A stretch of DNA of 64,000 nucleotides from Motacilla alba alba (GCF_015832195.1 NC_052031.1:7503850-7567849); one strand, 5' to 3'; positions 26,407-39,215 are shown, numbered from the stretch's first letter. Translations and numbers: made by a program. The notes: generated from the letters alone by a model not told the origin.

Positions 26407-26958
26407 TGTTATAATACTGGCTTTTCGCAGATATTAAAATGGATTCTATATGTGTAGTGTTGGAGTAACTTTGTTACAAAGATATAGTTTTTATTTCTGT
26501 TGTTAATTGAGCTTAGACATAGTAGTGAAATAGCTGATGTAAGCATGCTTGTGTTAAAATGCCTGCTTGGATGGGATAACATCCAATGAACATAGGAAGA
26601 AGACACTTGCTACTGATATGCCAATTATCCACTCACCATCTGAAGACAAAGTGGACCAGGGCCAAAACTGAAGATGATGATAAAAAAGGACTAAAACCAC
26701 AACCAAGGAATATGCATGCGCTAAAAAGGTGGACCCAAGGAGGAGATATGCTAAATAATTCTTGGAACATGTAAACTAGTTTGGGGAAAAGTTTATTGTG
26801 CATAAGGATCTATGAATATGCAACAGGCTGAATGTAAGGGAAAAGGTATTTAAGGGGTATCTCCAAAGATAAGTGCCAAGATTCACCCAGCCATAATAAT
26901 CTTGGCTCTATGGTCCTTGTCTCCTATTGTCCTTTATTCAGCTTTTTACATTTTCACA
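26407..26958. mobile_element. LTR-like element, copy 1
   Basis: Begins TGTTATAATACTGGCTTTTCGCAG and ends near TTTTCACA. It shares ordered blocks with the element at 27171-27785: 'GGCTTTTCGCA' plus 'ATTAAAA', 'TATGAATATGCAACAGGCT', and 'TCCTATTGTCCT'. The shared order argues for one LTR family. Both limits are approximate. No retroviral coding sequence is attached. Confidence 0.62.
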
Positions 26959-27170
26959 GGAGAGTGAATGTGCTTTTCACAATCAGGAGGAATTTCTTCA
27001 CAGAAAGGATGATTAGACAGTGGAACAGGCTGCCCAGGGAGGTGGTGGAGTCACCGTCCCTGGAAATGCTTAAGGAAAGTCTGGACATGGCACTCAGGGC
27101 CATGGGCTGGTTTACAGGGTGGTGTTCAGTCACTGGAGGGACTCGGCGATCTCAGAGGTCTTTTTCCAAC
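26959..27170 (+). mobile_element. CR1 LINE 3' fragment between two LTRs
   Basis: Plus-strand CR1: 'GGAGGAATTTCTTCACAGAA', 'GTGGAACAGGCTGCCCAGGG', 'GGTGGTGGAGTCACCGTCCC', ending 'CTCAGAGGTCTTTTTCCAAC'. The usual terminal octamer is missing, as if cut off where the next LTR starts. Confidence 0.9.
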
Positions 27171-27785
27171 TGTGAAAAATGCGTATTTTAGATTGGCTTT
27201 TCGCAAACATTAAAAGGAATATTATACGTGTTATGTTAGAAAGTTGTGCTGTGTTAATTTTCTTAAGTAGTGTGTTAAATATAGTTTTAGGTTATAATGT
27301 TAAAATAGAAACTATGTTTGTGGGATATTTTTTTAAAGAAAGGAATGAGGTGCTCGCGCTGAGATAGCAGCCACAGGACACCTAAACCTTTCAGAGAAAA
27401 AGAATTTATTGCTCCAATATCAGAAGAAACTAACTTCTTCCTGCCTCGTTCAGCCCTGAAGATGCCATCAGGATTCAGAGGAAGAAGTTGACACTGACCA
27501 GACAGAATCCTTTGTTTGAATGGAATTTATGCATCAGGTATGAGGTGTATGAATTTGCAACAGGCTATTTTTTTAAGGGTTAATCCTCTGTTAACGGGTG
27601 TCCTTTTTGGGGCTTATTTAGCCCAGAAAGAGGTACCCAAACCATCCATAACTCTTTGTTTTTATTGTCTCGTATTGTCCTCAATCCTAATTTTCCAAAT
27701 TTTTATTACTTTAATTATATGACTATTTTTATAACCATTTTTTTGCTATTAAAATTTTAAAAACAAGTGATTGGCGTTTTTCACA
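27171..27785. mobile_element. LTR element, copy 2, just upstream of HSPA14
   Basis: About 615 bases with 9-base inverted termini: it starts TGTGAAAAA and ends TTTTTCACA. It is AT-rich with an ATTAAAA run near the right end. It is related to the copy at 26407-26958 by shared ordered blocks but clearly diverged. The bases on either side (CCAAC and AAACC) do not form a target-site duplication. It ends about 420 bases before the HSPA14 start codon. Confidence 0.68.
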
Positions 27786-28080
27786 AAACCTAATGGAAAA
27801 GGGTGGAAAAGGTTGTGGTTATGTGGTTTACAACCTCTTCCCCCATGCGCTTGGAATGGAGGAATTGAACCACGAAAGGCGCCAGGGACATAAACCACAC
27901 GCACGCTTGCCGCTTTCTCCGCTTTGATCGCGATTGTCTATTTTTATTTCTCTATTTTCTAGTTCCCGCGCTTTATCTCCGATTTTCTCGCCGCCGCTGC
28001 CCCGGGTTACGGATCCCCTCACGGAGCCGCCGCCGCCTCAGCGCCGCTTCCCGCCCACACCCGCGCAGTCTGCCCCCGTT

Positions 28081-28205
28081 GCTATGCGCCATGACGCCGC
28101 TCGCTCCGCTTTTTCTCATTGGCTGCTCCGCCGGTGACGGCGCAGCGCGGCGCGGGATTGGCTGGGAGCGGGCCCGCGCGGGGCACGCCGGGGCGGGCGG
28201 GGGCA
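28081..28205 (+). promoter_or_regulatory. HSPA14: HSPA14 promoter with two inverted CCAAT boxes
   Basis: The CpG-rich zone runs from about 27960 to 28450. Two ATTGGCT motifs (inverted CCAAT, the NF-Y type site) sit at 28118-28124 and 28157-28163, 39 bases apart. TGACG half-sites lie near 28092 and 28135. No TATA box is visible, as is usual for a broadly expressed chaperone gene. The transcription start cannot be placed from sequence alone. Confidence 0.7.
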
Positions 28206-31200
28206 ATGGCGGCCATCGGGGTGCACCTGGGCGCCACCTGTGCGTGCGCCGCCGTCTACAAGGTGAGGGCCGGGCCGCTCGGGGGGGGTGGCTGCCGCTC
28301 GGCGGTGGAGCCCTCACGGCTGTGCCTCTCTCTCTCTTTCTCCCTCTCCCTCCCCAGGATGGCCGCGCCGACGTGGTCGCCAACGACGCCGGGGACAGGG
28401 TCACTCCCGCGGTCGTGGCGTTCTCGGAGAGCGAGGAGGTGAGGCTGCGCCTCCGCGGGTGCTGTGGGGAGGGGGCTCTGTCTGCTGCTGGGATTTTCGT
28501 TTCTTGTTTTCATTTGTTTTTCGTTCAGGTTGTTGGGTTAGCTGCGAAGCAAAGTAGGATAAGAAATATTGCGAACACTGTGGTGAAAGTGAAGCAGATC
28601 CTTGGGCGAAGGTAAGAGAATGGGCGTCAAAGGGGCGGTGAGAAATTACAGAATTCACAGAATGACTGGGTGGGAAGAGACCCTAAAGATCATGGAGTCC
28701 AACCATATCCCCAACACCTCAGCTGAGCCATGGCACTGAGTGCCACATCCAGCCTTATCTTGAACACATCCAGGGATGGTGGCTGCACCCATTTTATCCC
28801 ATTTAAAGCTGGTTTAACGTCTCAGCACTAATACTGAAGGCATCTCTTAAAAAATCTTTCTGTTATTATAGAGTCACTGAAGGGTTTTCTTTGGAAGGGG
28901 TTTTAATGATCACCTCCCTTCCAACCCCCCTGCCAGGGCAGGGACACCTTCCCCTAGACCAGGTTGGTACTGTGAGCTTCTCAGCCTGTATTTTCTTCCA
29001 GCAGCAAAGAGGTGCTTCTGAAAATAAAAAAGTAGAGAAGAAAATTTGTATTTTAGGTCTGAACTTGTCTGTAAAAATCAAGTTGTGAAATATAGTAGCA
29101 AGTTTTCATACATACTTAAGTTTCTTAACTATGATTTTTTGTCACCTGATTGCTCTTTTGTAAAATCCACTGTGGTTCTGTTTGGATGAAACTTTGTCTT
29201 GCTTCTGTTACAATAGTGAAACTGTTGACTAGTGCCTGTTGTGATTCCTGTTAGAGGAGCTGTGATAATTTGCACTGGATTTACAGTGATGGTAGAAGTA
29301 AACCTCTTGGGTTGGAGTTAACGTCAGAGATGTGACAAAACTTTTTAGTGATGACCCAGCTGTGTGTTACAGCCCTTTCATTGACAGGAGCTGACAAGAT
29401 GTTGCCCATTCTGTATTTCTCAGCATTTCTCAGATGCAGAACTTCACTGAAATCTTTTATAAATGTTCACGGGGGATAGCAGGTTAAAACAATGGGTTGG
29501 GTTTTGGTTTTCCTTTTCCGTAAGTAGTAGGTATTTTTTCCATCATCACTTTTAGGTAAGAAGAATGAAAAATGCCACCTGTCAGAACTGTTGGGTTTTC
29601 TTCAACTCTGTAAATGTATCTGTAGAGTGAAACCAGGAATTTTTGGTTCAAGTATAGCTTGGTATGTTGGAGATGTCAAAAGGAATTATCAGCAAGATGC
29701 ATTTGTGCAGTTAACCTTGAATGCATGATTTATTTTGTTATTTTGAATTTTTATGGACAGCTCTGACGACCCTCAGGCAAAGAAATATATTGCAGAAAGC
29801 AAGTGCTCTGTGAGTATGATGATTTATATAATTTAGTGCTTTCTTTGTTATTGTTTGGGCCATACCATGTCTGTGTTCTGTAGTGATCAGCTCCCATCAT
29901 GGGATGTCCCTCTGCTGCTGTGTGGAATGTTCCTGTTTTTATCCAGTAGATAACTATGTTCTGGGGTCTGCCAGCATAATCTAGTTAGTTCCAACAGAAA
30001 ATTATTTATCTCGTGGCCATCCTCCAAACAGATGAATCCTAATACATTTCAGTAGGAGCATTGTGGTTTTTCTTAGAGCTGGTGGAAGATACTCAAGTTG
30101 CAGCACCTTGTGATTAACATCTTTAACCAGTTGATTTAATCTCAGTTTAATTTGTGTAATACTGTCTCCTTGTTGCTAGAAAATTTTGCAAAACAGAAGA
30201 AAAATTATCCTGGAAAATGCATTCGTAACAAAAGAGTGATTTCTCTCCTGTTCATGTTGGTGTGATTTTAAAAATAGCTAGGGTTTTTCTTGTGGAATAT
30301 AACCAGGAGTGTACTTTTGTTCTAAACATTGCTTTTGTACTCAGGAAAACTTAAAAGAAAGGGGAAGTCTGGACTCTTTAAATTCTTAGATGTCCCTGTT
30401 GTGTCTGTCATATGCTACAGGTCTTTGATAAGCATCTTGAAAGTGTTTTTCCTGTGTAGTAGAATGCTAAGGCAGAGTGTTTACACAGTCTAGTGCTTTT
30501 TACTTGAAACAGAGCCTAAATGAAACATTACTTTTTGTTATTAACCAAGTTACTGTCTAACAAAGGTGTGTTGGTTTTGCTTACAGATAATTGAGAAGAA
30601 TGGGAGACTTCAGTATGAAATAGATAACAAACTTATTACCCCAGAAGCTGTGGCAAAACTAATTTTCAGTAAAATGAAAGGTATATGATAATTCAATTCA
30701 TTGACACATTTTAGCTTTTTGAGCTGCCATATATTTTTTTCTTGCTTGCTGTTACTCACCATGCTCTGCCTGTGTTTCTAAACAGAGACTGCCCAGTCTG
30801 CATTGGGTTCAGATGTGAATGATGTTGTTGTCACTGTACCATTTGATTTTGGAGAGAATCAGAAAAATGCCCTTGGGTAAGAGCATTGAGGTTTTTCTGT
30901 TATTTATGTGCCTAAAGCAGATGGACTGGAAGATCCGCAGTGGGAATTCTGCTGCTGGACTTCAGCTTGGGACCATCAGTCAAGATATTGGGATGTTGTT
31001 TAAACTGGGGGAATACAAAAGCAAGAGATTTAATTTTGAGTGCAGAAACTTTTAATGGAATTTGCTGATGTGACCAAAAGGTAATTCTGAATCACTGAAG
31101 TGAGAGGAAATTTCAATTTCATCAAGGATACAACCTCATTTCAGATCAGGATCTTCAGTGACCCCTTTGAAACGCAAATAGTTTCTCACCCTCATCCATA

Positions 31201-34200
31201 ATTTCCCCTCCCTGCCCTCCATACTCCCCAGAGTGATGCTACATGGCCTCTTGAGGTCTGCTTTGTCAGAGTGCAGATTTTGAATACATACCAGTTTTCT
31301 ACTTGGAAATTCTGTTTGAAAACACTTTTGCTCCAACAGTTCCTCAGCAGGAAAATATAAGCATGCTTAAAGCTGAGCATAAATGGCACCATCTTTTTTT
31401 TCCTTCTGATATGTAGAAGCCCTTACATTGAACTCTCATGAAAAAAATAAAGCACACCTAAAAGTTGGTCAGAAAACAGTGAGCTGGGGATTTACAGTAT
31501 CTATACTGAAACTTTCTCTATTGCTCTGGTGTAACTTCCAAGTGGAGGAAACAAGTTGTGGAGTATTCCCAGGGTTACTGAAGTTTCAAGAAAACATGTA
31601 AGTTAAATGGTGCAAGTGAGGCATGGTAAATTAATTTTGGTACCTGTTGAAATAATGTGTCAAGGAGTTTTAATACCACACCTGAAGATGAGTTACCAGG
31701 TTTGATGTAGGGTGGGGTGTAGTTGTGGGGTATTTTGCAGTTTTTATGGGCTGTGCAGTCTTATAGACCAGTGTTTTCTTAGACAGTGAGCACACAGCAG
31801 ATCCAATTCTTTGAAGAACACAGTAGCAACTGACCTTCTTGGTACTTTTTCAGTCATTCAGTTTTGTTAATACCATGCTATAAACAAGGTCAGATTAGGT
31901 GGCACATGTAGTTCAGGTGAAATCTTAATAGTGTGTGACTATAGTGAGATCATTACAGTAAAATGAAATGCTGTTATGGTTCATTGCAGGGAAGCAGCTG
32001 CAGCTGCTGGGTTCAACGTTATGAGATTAATTCATGAACCGTCTGCAGCTCTCCTTGCTTATGGAATTGGCCAAGATTCACCCACTGGGAAAAGGTAAAA
32101 TCCTAATATTTTACTTCTTTTTTAAGCTGCTGTATTAAATCTGGAGAAATCTTAAATGAGGGGATGCTGTGTTGCCTTAGTACAAGGCTTGTTTTGCTTT
32201 TTTCTCTCGAGCAAGACAATAAGCATTTAGAAGTTGTAACTTTTCATGGGCTGGAAGAACTAAAGCAGAGCTCCTGGGTTCAGTAGGGTGCACCTGATTG
32301 TCTTTATGAATATATAGCTAATTCCCTTTCAAAATGCTAAAGACTGCTATCAGTTTGAACATTTTTGTTCTTGTGTGGTGTTTCTTTACCATTCTCATAT
32401 ACTTCTTGTCTGATTAAAACTGTCACTACGTGGTGGTAATCTTTTGGCAATGTGTCAAAATTAATGTTACTTTCAACATTGTTTTTATGTGGCAGCAACG
32501 TGCTGGTTTATAAACTGGGTGGAACATCACTTTCTATCACAGTTATAGAAGTAAACAGTGGAATATATCGTGTACTTGCTACAAACACAGATGACAGCAT
32601 TGGTGGAGTTTGCTTCACAGAAGCTCTAGCACAACACTTAGCTTCTGAATTTCAGAGGTAAGATTTGAATTCCAAGCATGTTGCTGTTAGGACAGGACCT
32701 ACATTATGTGGTGCTTGCTTAAAAAAAAATTAGTAGAATCTCTGTTAGTGAAATGGTTCAAGTGAAGATGATGATTAAGGAGCAGTCAGTTGACTGGGGC
32801 CAAGGAGGAAGACTGGGAAATGCCTGAGTTTGGGTGGATGTTGCCTTAAGTTGGTGTTAAACTGTAAGGGCTCAGCTGTGGGCTCTGTTGTGTCGAGATG
32901 TGTGCAAACTTTCAGTAGTGGCATTGTAGTTAATACTGAAATGTTTACAGAAAAAAGTGCAAGACCTCTACCCTGTTCTTCCTTTCAGAAAGTTACCAAA
33001 TTCCTGTCTCTTTAAACTGGTATCATCTTTTTTTTTTTTTTTTTGAAATACAGGTCTTGTAAGCATGATATTAGAGGAAATCCCAGAGCCATGATGAAGT
33101 TAATGAACAGTGCTGACATTGCAAAGCACTCTTTATCAACCCTGGGAAGTGCAAACTGTTTTGTAGATTCATTGTATGATGGATTGGATTTTGATTGCAA
33201 TGTGTCCAGGTAAGGCAGATCTTGAAGCTACTGAAATCTTTCTACATGGTATTATGGATATTCAGTAAGCTTTGATTTCTGATGATGTTTATTTTAGAGA
33301 AGGAAGTAAGATTGAAGGCAAACCTGCTGTTTCATGTTGATGGTTCTGTTATGCTGCAGTCTGTAGTGGTCAGGGCAGTCACAGTAACAGTGTTGCCCTG
33401 ATGGTTGGGAAATGAAGTGCAAAAAAGACACAAGGAGCCCCCTTCTTCAGAGTCTGGTTGTTGATTGGAGGGGAGTAGATACTGTAATGAATCAAGGTGG
33501 CTGTTTCCTTCCCCTTATTGTTTTTGTTGTACTTTCCTTGAAGAAAAGATGGCTTGTGAACTCTTGATCTAAATGAGATCCAGAATGGTAGGAGTCCTGG
33601 AAGTCTTGATGTTGCTTCTTTGTAAGAGCTGGAGTAGAAAGACATTTTCTGTCTTTTTGTTCCTACTGCTGTGTCCTACTCAGTCTCTTTTCCCATGGGA
33701 TGATCTCTTACTGAGATTTTTAGCTCACTTTGATTGCTCTTCCAGGCAGTAGCAGCTTTAGCAAAATGAAACAGACTTTTCCATTCTAGAACTCCAACAG
33801 TTGGAGCTGCTCAAATAAGGCACAGCATGTTTGAAAGTGTGAGAAGCAATACTGTATAAATGGGGTCAGCTCCATTTGGATCAGGATGCCAGTCCTGTGG
33901 GTCAGTGTTGCAGACTTTGATTTGTGGTATTCATGCAGAGCAGAACTTCCTTTGCAGGCTTGAAAGAGACAAAAGCAAGCACAAGTTTGTTTTTTAATTT
34001 GCTTAATCTGCTCCCTGTGTGAAAATCAGGACACAGCTTGATTTGCCTCTAAAAATTGAGTCCTTGTATTTATTTTACAGATCATGAAGCAGTTCCAGAA
34101 TTTTTCTTTATTTTTTTGGCGTGAGTCAAGACAGCAATACTGGTGTTGTCAAGACAACAATACTGGTTTTTTTTTCCTCTGGAGTACACTGAAGAATGAA

Positions 34201-37200
34201 TGTGCATTCGTGTAGGTGTTGTTGTTGGAACTTATAGCACAGATACTTCCACAACAACAAAATTGCTTGAAGATTAATAATGGGAAAATATTCTTTTTTT
34301 TTAAATCCCTTAGTACCAGCTGGAGAGCTAAAGTATATTCTAAAAATTATTGTTCTTCCATTTCAGCTACCTGTCTCTAATGGATGACATGATCCTTTTT
34401 GAATGTTTTATTTTTCTCTTTTAGGGCCAGATTTGAACTTATCTGTTCTTCGCTTTTTAGTAAATGTGTAGAAGCAATTAAAAAGCTCTTGAAGCAAGTT
34501 GGATTTACAGCAGATGATATCAATAAGGTAATAATAGAAATCATGTGTCTGTAGGACACTTCCACAAGAACAGTGCTTATGGGGCCTGTTTTCCTTGTAG
34601 ACTGAGATTATTTCATGATATATTTAAGCAGTTTTGACTGGGATCCAACAAAGTCTATAGATTCAGGATCTTTAGAACTGCTGTGTTTGCTTTCCTTTCA
34701 GGTATCTGAAGTTAAGCATAAGGTAGAGTCACATTCAGTTCTGTGTTTTTACAGCTGCATATTGAGTGGTGGGGAGGATTTGTCTCCATTTGGTGCATTT
34801 GTGTAGCTGCCTAAATTCAAGCTGAGGAGTACCTTCCTTAAGTTCAGTCTGTGGCCTTTGTTCTGCCTTCTTTGAACTTTGGATAGGGTTTGCTGCCACT
34901 TCTGAAGAAAGTCAAAGTTTTAACTTAAAGTTGAACAGATCACTAAGTGTCCACTTGTTTGCTTGTGCTCCTCCTTGCTGGCTTAAAAACTGCAGGAGGT
35001 GCCAAACTAGAGAGTGCTTTAATCCCAAAGATGTGAGCAAGGCAGCAGACATCAGTAGTTTGATTCATGTCTCTCTTGCCTTGGTATAAGAGAGGAAATT
35101 CATCTCACCCTCTTTGTACCTGTGCTTGGCAAATGGTGCTGCGTCCATTGCTGGCAGAATTGGCTTATCAGGTCTGCAGCTAAAGCTGCCTGGTGCTTTC
35201 AGTGACACCTGATGCTGTTTCAGACTTTTAATTAGTGTTTGTTGTGTCACATCTCTGTTTGAGTGATAATGAAGTATCCCAGGCCACCGTTCAAAGAATG
35301 GTTTTTGTTTTCTGGTGGCTGTGGTTTTTAGGTGGCCTTTCAGACTCTTTCAGGCTTTAATGCTTTGGATGGAGGGCAGTGGAACACTTTAAATGTAAAA
35401 ATAAATAACTTCAGAGTTGTAAATTAGGTTTATATTTTACATGAGGAAAAGTGGGAGTTAGCTTTTTTTCCAGATCTGGCTGACTTCAACAAAGTCTCTG
35501 TAATAAGACTTGGATTTATGGATAAAACCTGACTTGTTCCTTCCTAAAGGTGCATGATGGAAGGGTGAGTGGCAAGCAGCACAAGTTACACCATGGGGAA
35601 ATTTTAGATGCCAGGAAAGGAATGTGTAGTATGAGGGAAATCAGATGCTGAATTAAAGGCCTACGGAGTCTGTGTAATACAGTATTTGTGGAGGAAAGGT
35701 CCTGAGCAGCCTGTTGTAACTGTGCCTGGTCTGGGCAGGAGGTTGGACTAGATCACCTCTGGAACTCCCTTTGAACCTGATGTTCTTTTTATGATGAATT
35801 TTTCGATTTTCAAGGTGTTACTTTATTTAGGTGATTCTTGCTGTAAGAGAAACTCGTCAAAGACATCGTATTTCCTTTAATTTCAGAAGCAAAAGTATCA
35901 AGTCAACCAAAGATTACATCAATTTTTATTTCAACAACTGAAGGTGATAAAATATCCCAGAGCAGTTTGCATTTTTGCACAGCAGGGTATGACCTGTCTG
36001 TTTTATTTCACGGACTAAAGATTTGAAATTATTATGATTGTTTTCCAGGTAGTTCTTTGTGGTGGATCTGCTCGAATCCCAAAGCTACAGCAGCTGATCA
36101 AAGATATTTTCCCAACTGTGGAATTACTGAATTCAATTCCTCCAGATGAAGTTATTCCCATTGGTGCAGCCATAGAGGCAGGAATTCTGCTAGGGAAAGA
36201 GAATACCTTGTTAGAAGAAGATGCACTCATTGAGTGTTCTGCCAAAGATATTCTTCTTAAGGTAAGGCTAAAATTAAAATACTAGAAAATTTTACTACTG
36301 CAGTGAATATATAGCACTGATTATGTGTGATTGATGTTGGAGAAACAGCATTGGTTTATTATTGCTTCTACAGATTTGCTATAGATTAGCAGTGATAACT
36401 TAAGTTACCAGTGGTAAGTTATCATGGTAACTTAGGTTTATTGACAAAAAAAAAGACAGGAAAAACTGATTTTAAGTGGCGATTGTATCTTTCCTATCTA
36501 TCTTGTAATAGCTGGACTTCTCATTTGTAGGAATGTCAGGGTTTTCACTTGGTGGGATGGTGAATGTGACAGGGAATGAAGCTTGGACTTCTTTTCTTGT
36601 GGAGCATTGTTGTAACACTTCCAGCTGATTGAAGCACTTAAAGAAAAACATGAACTATATTCTCTTTTTTCTTTTTTAAGGGAGTAGATGAGTCAGGGGC
36701 TGACAAATTCACAGTGCTGTTTCCATCAGGGACGCCACTGCCAGCTCGAAGGCAGCACACCCTGCATGCTCCTGGCAACATTTCCTCTGTGTGCCTTGAG
36801 CTGTACGAGTCATTGGGGAAGAGTCCCATCAACGAAGAAGAGAAATTTGCACAGGTGAGTATGTGCACACTCCTGTGCAGTTTTAACAACAGCCTCCCGG
36901 GAAAAAAAAATGGAAACCAATTCCACCAATACCAAAATTTATTGTTAGAAAATTACAGTGACATGCATCTCTTTGGTATTGGTCTTTTAATTATTCTTCT
37001 GGACATGCAAAATATTGAACTACTTTGTAAAGTACTGAAGTTTCCCTTTTGAATTCCTAAATGGCTGACAGGGTTTGACACGTGGCACTACAGTAAGATC
37101 ACCTGGGATGAGGGGTTTTTACCAGTTATTCCAGTTGTACACAGATCCTTCAACATTTTAAAAATAGAACTGGTGAAGGCAGTGGTATAGCTAATGTGTT

Positions 37201-39109
37201 GATTACTTTTTGATCTTCCTAGATTGGACAGGATCTTGTTATCAAATATTGAATTTGATTTAGCACAGTGGTAAGATATCAAGTTATCAAGTGAGGGTTT
37301 AAAGTTCTTTAGGAATCAACCTACAGAGAGAACACAGCTTTTTTGAAACAGTTATGATGTGCTTTCCTTGGAAAGCATCAGGAAAGGGGCAGATGTCTCT
37401 GAAATTGATGGAATATTTAAGAAGATTGTTATTCCACATTAATTCTGCCCAAATATCTTGAAAGGGGATAGGGAAGGGATGTTACCCAATAGTTACAGTA
37501 CTGATTCTAAAGGACACTGTGGGAGTGGTACTTCAGCTATCTCAGGGATAGATCCTGAACCAAAACACAAAAACAATAGTGCAAGTAGCTAAAATGCATG
37601 AATTTTCACATCTTAGCTGTTGTTTCACTTCCCTTGAAGTGCTGCACAAGAACTTGAAGAACCTATTGTAATCAAACTTTCTTTTTTTTTTTTAATAGAT
37701 TGTACTCCAGGATTTAGATAAAAAGGAGGATGGCCTACATGATATACTTACAGTTCTCACAATGAAAAGGTACCCAAAACACTTGTTCTGCTGTTCACCC
37801 TGCTATGTCACACTTCTGACAGTCTTTGCTCCTGTTACAGAGTATTTAATTTTTTTTTTTGAGAAATTTCAGCGTTTCTTTGGTCACAGGGCTGTACAGT
37901 CCTAGCAGGGGTAAATTCTGTAGAAATGTGGGTTTTCTGCAGTGCCTTTGGTGCTGTCGTTGTTTGATTCTTAAAGAAACAAAGCTTAATACAATTGTGT
38001 AGATTATTTTTAGCAACTTCTGAACCGTTGATCAGTTTGACCGTGCATGAGAGCAGTCAGGATCTCAGCCTTCTTCTGGAAGTGGGTTGGGTAGTTTTGC
38101 AGAATGCTCCTGCTGTTGGGAAAAACTGCAGGAGATTTTGTCTTTTTTAGTTATGAAGGATTGTAGAATTTACAGTGGCTCTGTCCTTTCAGACGCAGGG
38201 TTGTTAAACAGAGAAACAGTGCCACAGGAAATTTCTACTTGCTATTTAAGTTTCAAAATACTTCATTTTCTTGTGTTAGCTATCAGATGTATTAATGCCT
38301 GTTAATAGAACTCACCAAAAATGCCTGGTTTGTCATACAGAGATTTATACTGAGTACTGATAAGGAAAACATTTTGGGGATTATAGATGCAACTCTGTCG
38401 TGCAGAAAAACATCATCATTTGGAAGGAGATTTAAGGAATATTTAGGTGTGAAAGGGAGAGGAAGTTTAGTAGAGAAGATCTATTTGTACCTAAATTTAT
38501 TTTGTGTGACTGTATGCCTAGCTGAAGCAGGGCTCAATATTGTTTCTAAAGTCTTGGATTTTAACAGTTAAGGTTTTCCTTGTTGAAGGAGAACCTTGGA
38601 ATTTAAAGACTACTTACACTTCAAAAGTCAAGTTCTTGTGCTATGACAAGACATGTTTATCAATCCACTGTTGTTACTCAGTTCTCACAAGGAATATTTT
38701 GAATAATATTACTACATATTCTATTTACAAACCTGTACAAAATAAATTCAGTTGCAATATTTAAATGTGTTCTTTGATTAATTCCAACATATGTAGAGAA
38801 GATAGATGCTTTAAGGGCAAGAAGTGGATATAAAAACAATGGCTAAATTAAACTTAATTTCATAAACCAATTTCATGTGTGTTGAAGCATGTTTGTCCCT
38901 GGATATTTTGATGCTGATCTATCATCCTTTTATCTGTGTGAAGACTGTTGTTTATCCTCTGTGGCACATGCAGTAATATAGTAAGTGTTGTTTTGAGATA
39001 ATCCTAAACATAACTCTCTCTTTTATCTAGGGATGGGTCCTTGCACGTCACCTGCACAGATCAAGATACTGGAAAGTGTGAAATCATCACTGTTGAAGTG
39101 GCATCATAG
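28206..39109 (+). CDS. HSPA14: HSPA14, Hsp70-like ribosome-associated chaperone
   Basis: Heat shock 70 kDa protein 14 (Hsp70L1), in mammals the Hsp70 partner of DNAJC2/MPP11 in the cytosolic ribosome-associated complex that assists nascent chains. Coding exons: 28206-28262, 28358-28438, 28529-28611, 29761-29809, 30587-30680, 30786-30876, 31990-32094, 32496-32657, 33054-33209, 34425-34527, 36049-36261, 36681-36854, 37699-37769, 39031-39109. They join in frame to 505 residues. The start matches the family N-terminus (MAAIGVHLG) and has G at -3 and G at +4. The Hsp70 nucleotide-binding fold fills about residues 1-390: first phosphate loop near residues 5-20, [12 protein letters not shown], the [13 protein letters not shown] stretch, and [16 protein letters not shown] at 329-344. 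A short beta substrate-binding part follows, ending near [13 protein letters not shown]. The helical lid and EEVD tail of canonical Hsp70 are absent, as is normal for this member. Relative to human (509 residues) four residues are missing after YEID in exon 5. Confidence 0.97.
28650..28975 (-). mobile_element. Two CR1 fragments in HSPA14 intron 3
   Basis: At 28650-28800: 'CACAGAATGACTGGGTGGGA', 'GGAGTCCAACCATATCCCC', 'CCAGGGATGGTGGCTGCACC'. At about 28868-28975: a second start with 'CTCCCTTCCAACCCCCCTGC' and 'CAGGGACACCTTCCCCTAGA'. Both read as minus-strand CR1 3' ends, so they are probably two insertions rather than one. Confidence 0.8.
33028..33053 (+). other. HSPA14: T17 tract at HSPA14 exon 9 acceptor
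   Basis: A run of 17 T at 33028-33044, then GAAATACAG, forms the polypyrimidine tract and acceptor for exon 9 (starts 33054). Its length may vary between individuals. Confidence 0.8.
34125..34167 (+). repeat. Short tandem duplication in HSPA14 intron 9
   Basis: Two adjacent copies of about 20-23 bases, GTCAAGACAGCAATACTGGT and GTCAAGACAACAATACTGGT, one mismatch apart. Confidence 0.8.
35700..35795 (+). mobile_element. CR1 3' terminal fragment in HSPA14 intron 10
   Basis: Only the last part is left: 'GGTCTGGGCAGGAGGTTGGA', 'CTAGATCACCTCTGGAACTC', ending in a decayed tail. Plus orientation. Confidence 0.75.
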
Positions 39110-39215
39110 GCCATTTTGGAAGGCAACATTTTTCTAACTTGATTTTTGTCTCTTAGTGGCTTTCTGCCAAAGCAGTGACTCTCTTTGATGTCTCTCATGA
39201 TTCTTAGAGGACTGT

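Noticed and set aside
27973..28615. Several 85-178 codon frames on both strands at HSPA14 exons 1-3
   Set aside because: They cross the real exon-intron junctions of HSPA14 in other frames or read through intron 1-2. They are explained by the CpG-rich promoter.
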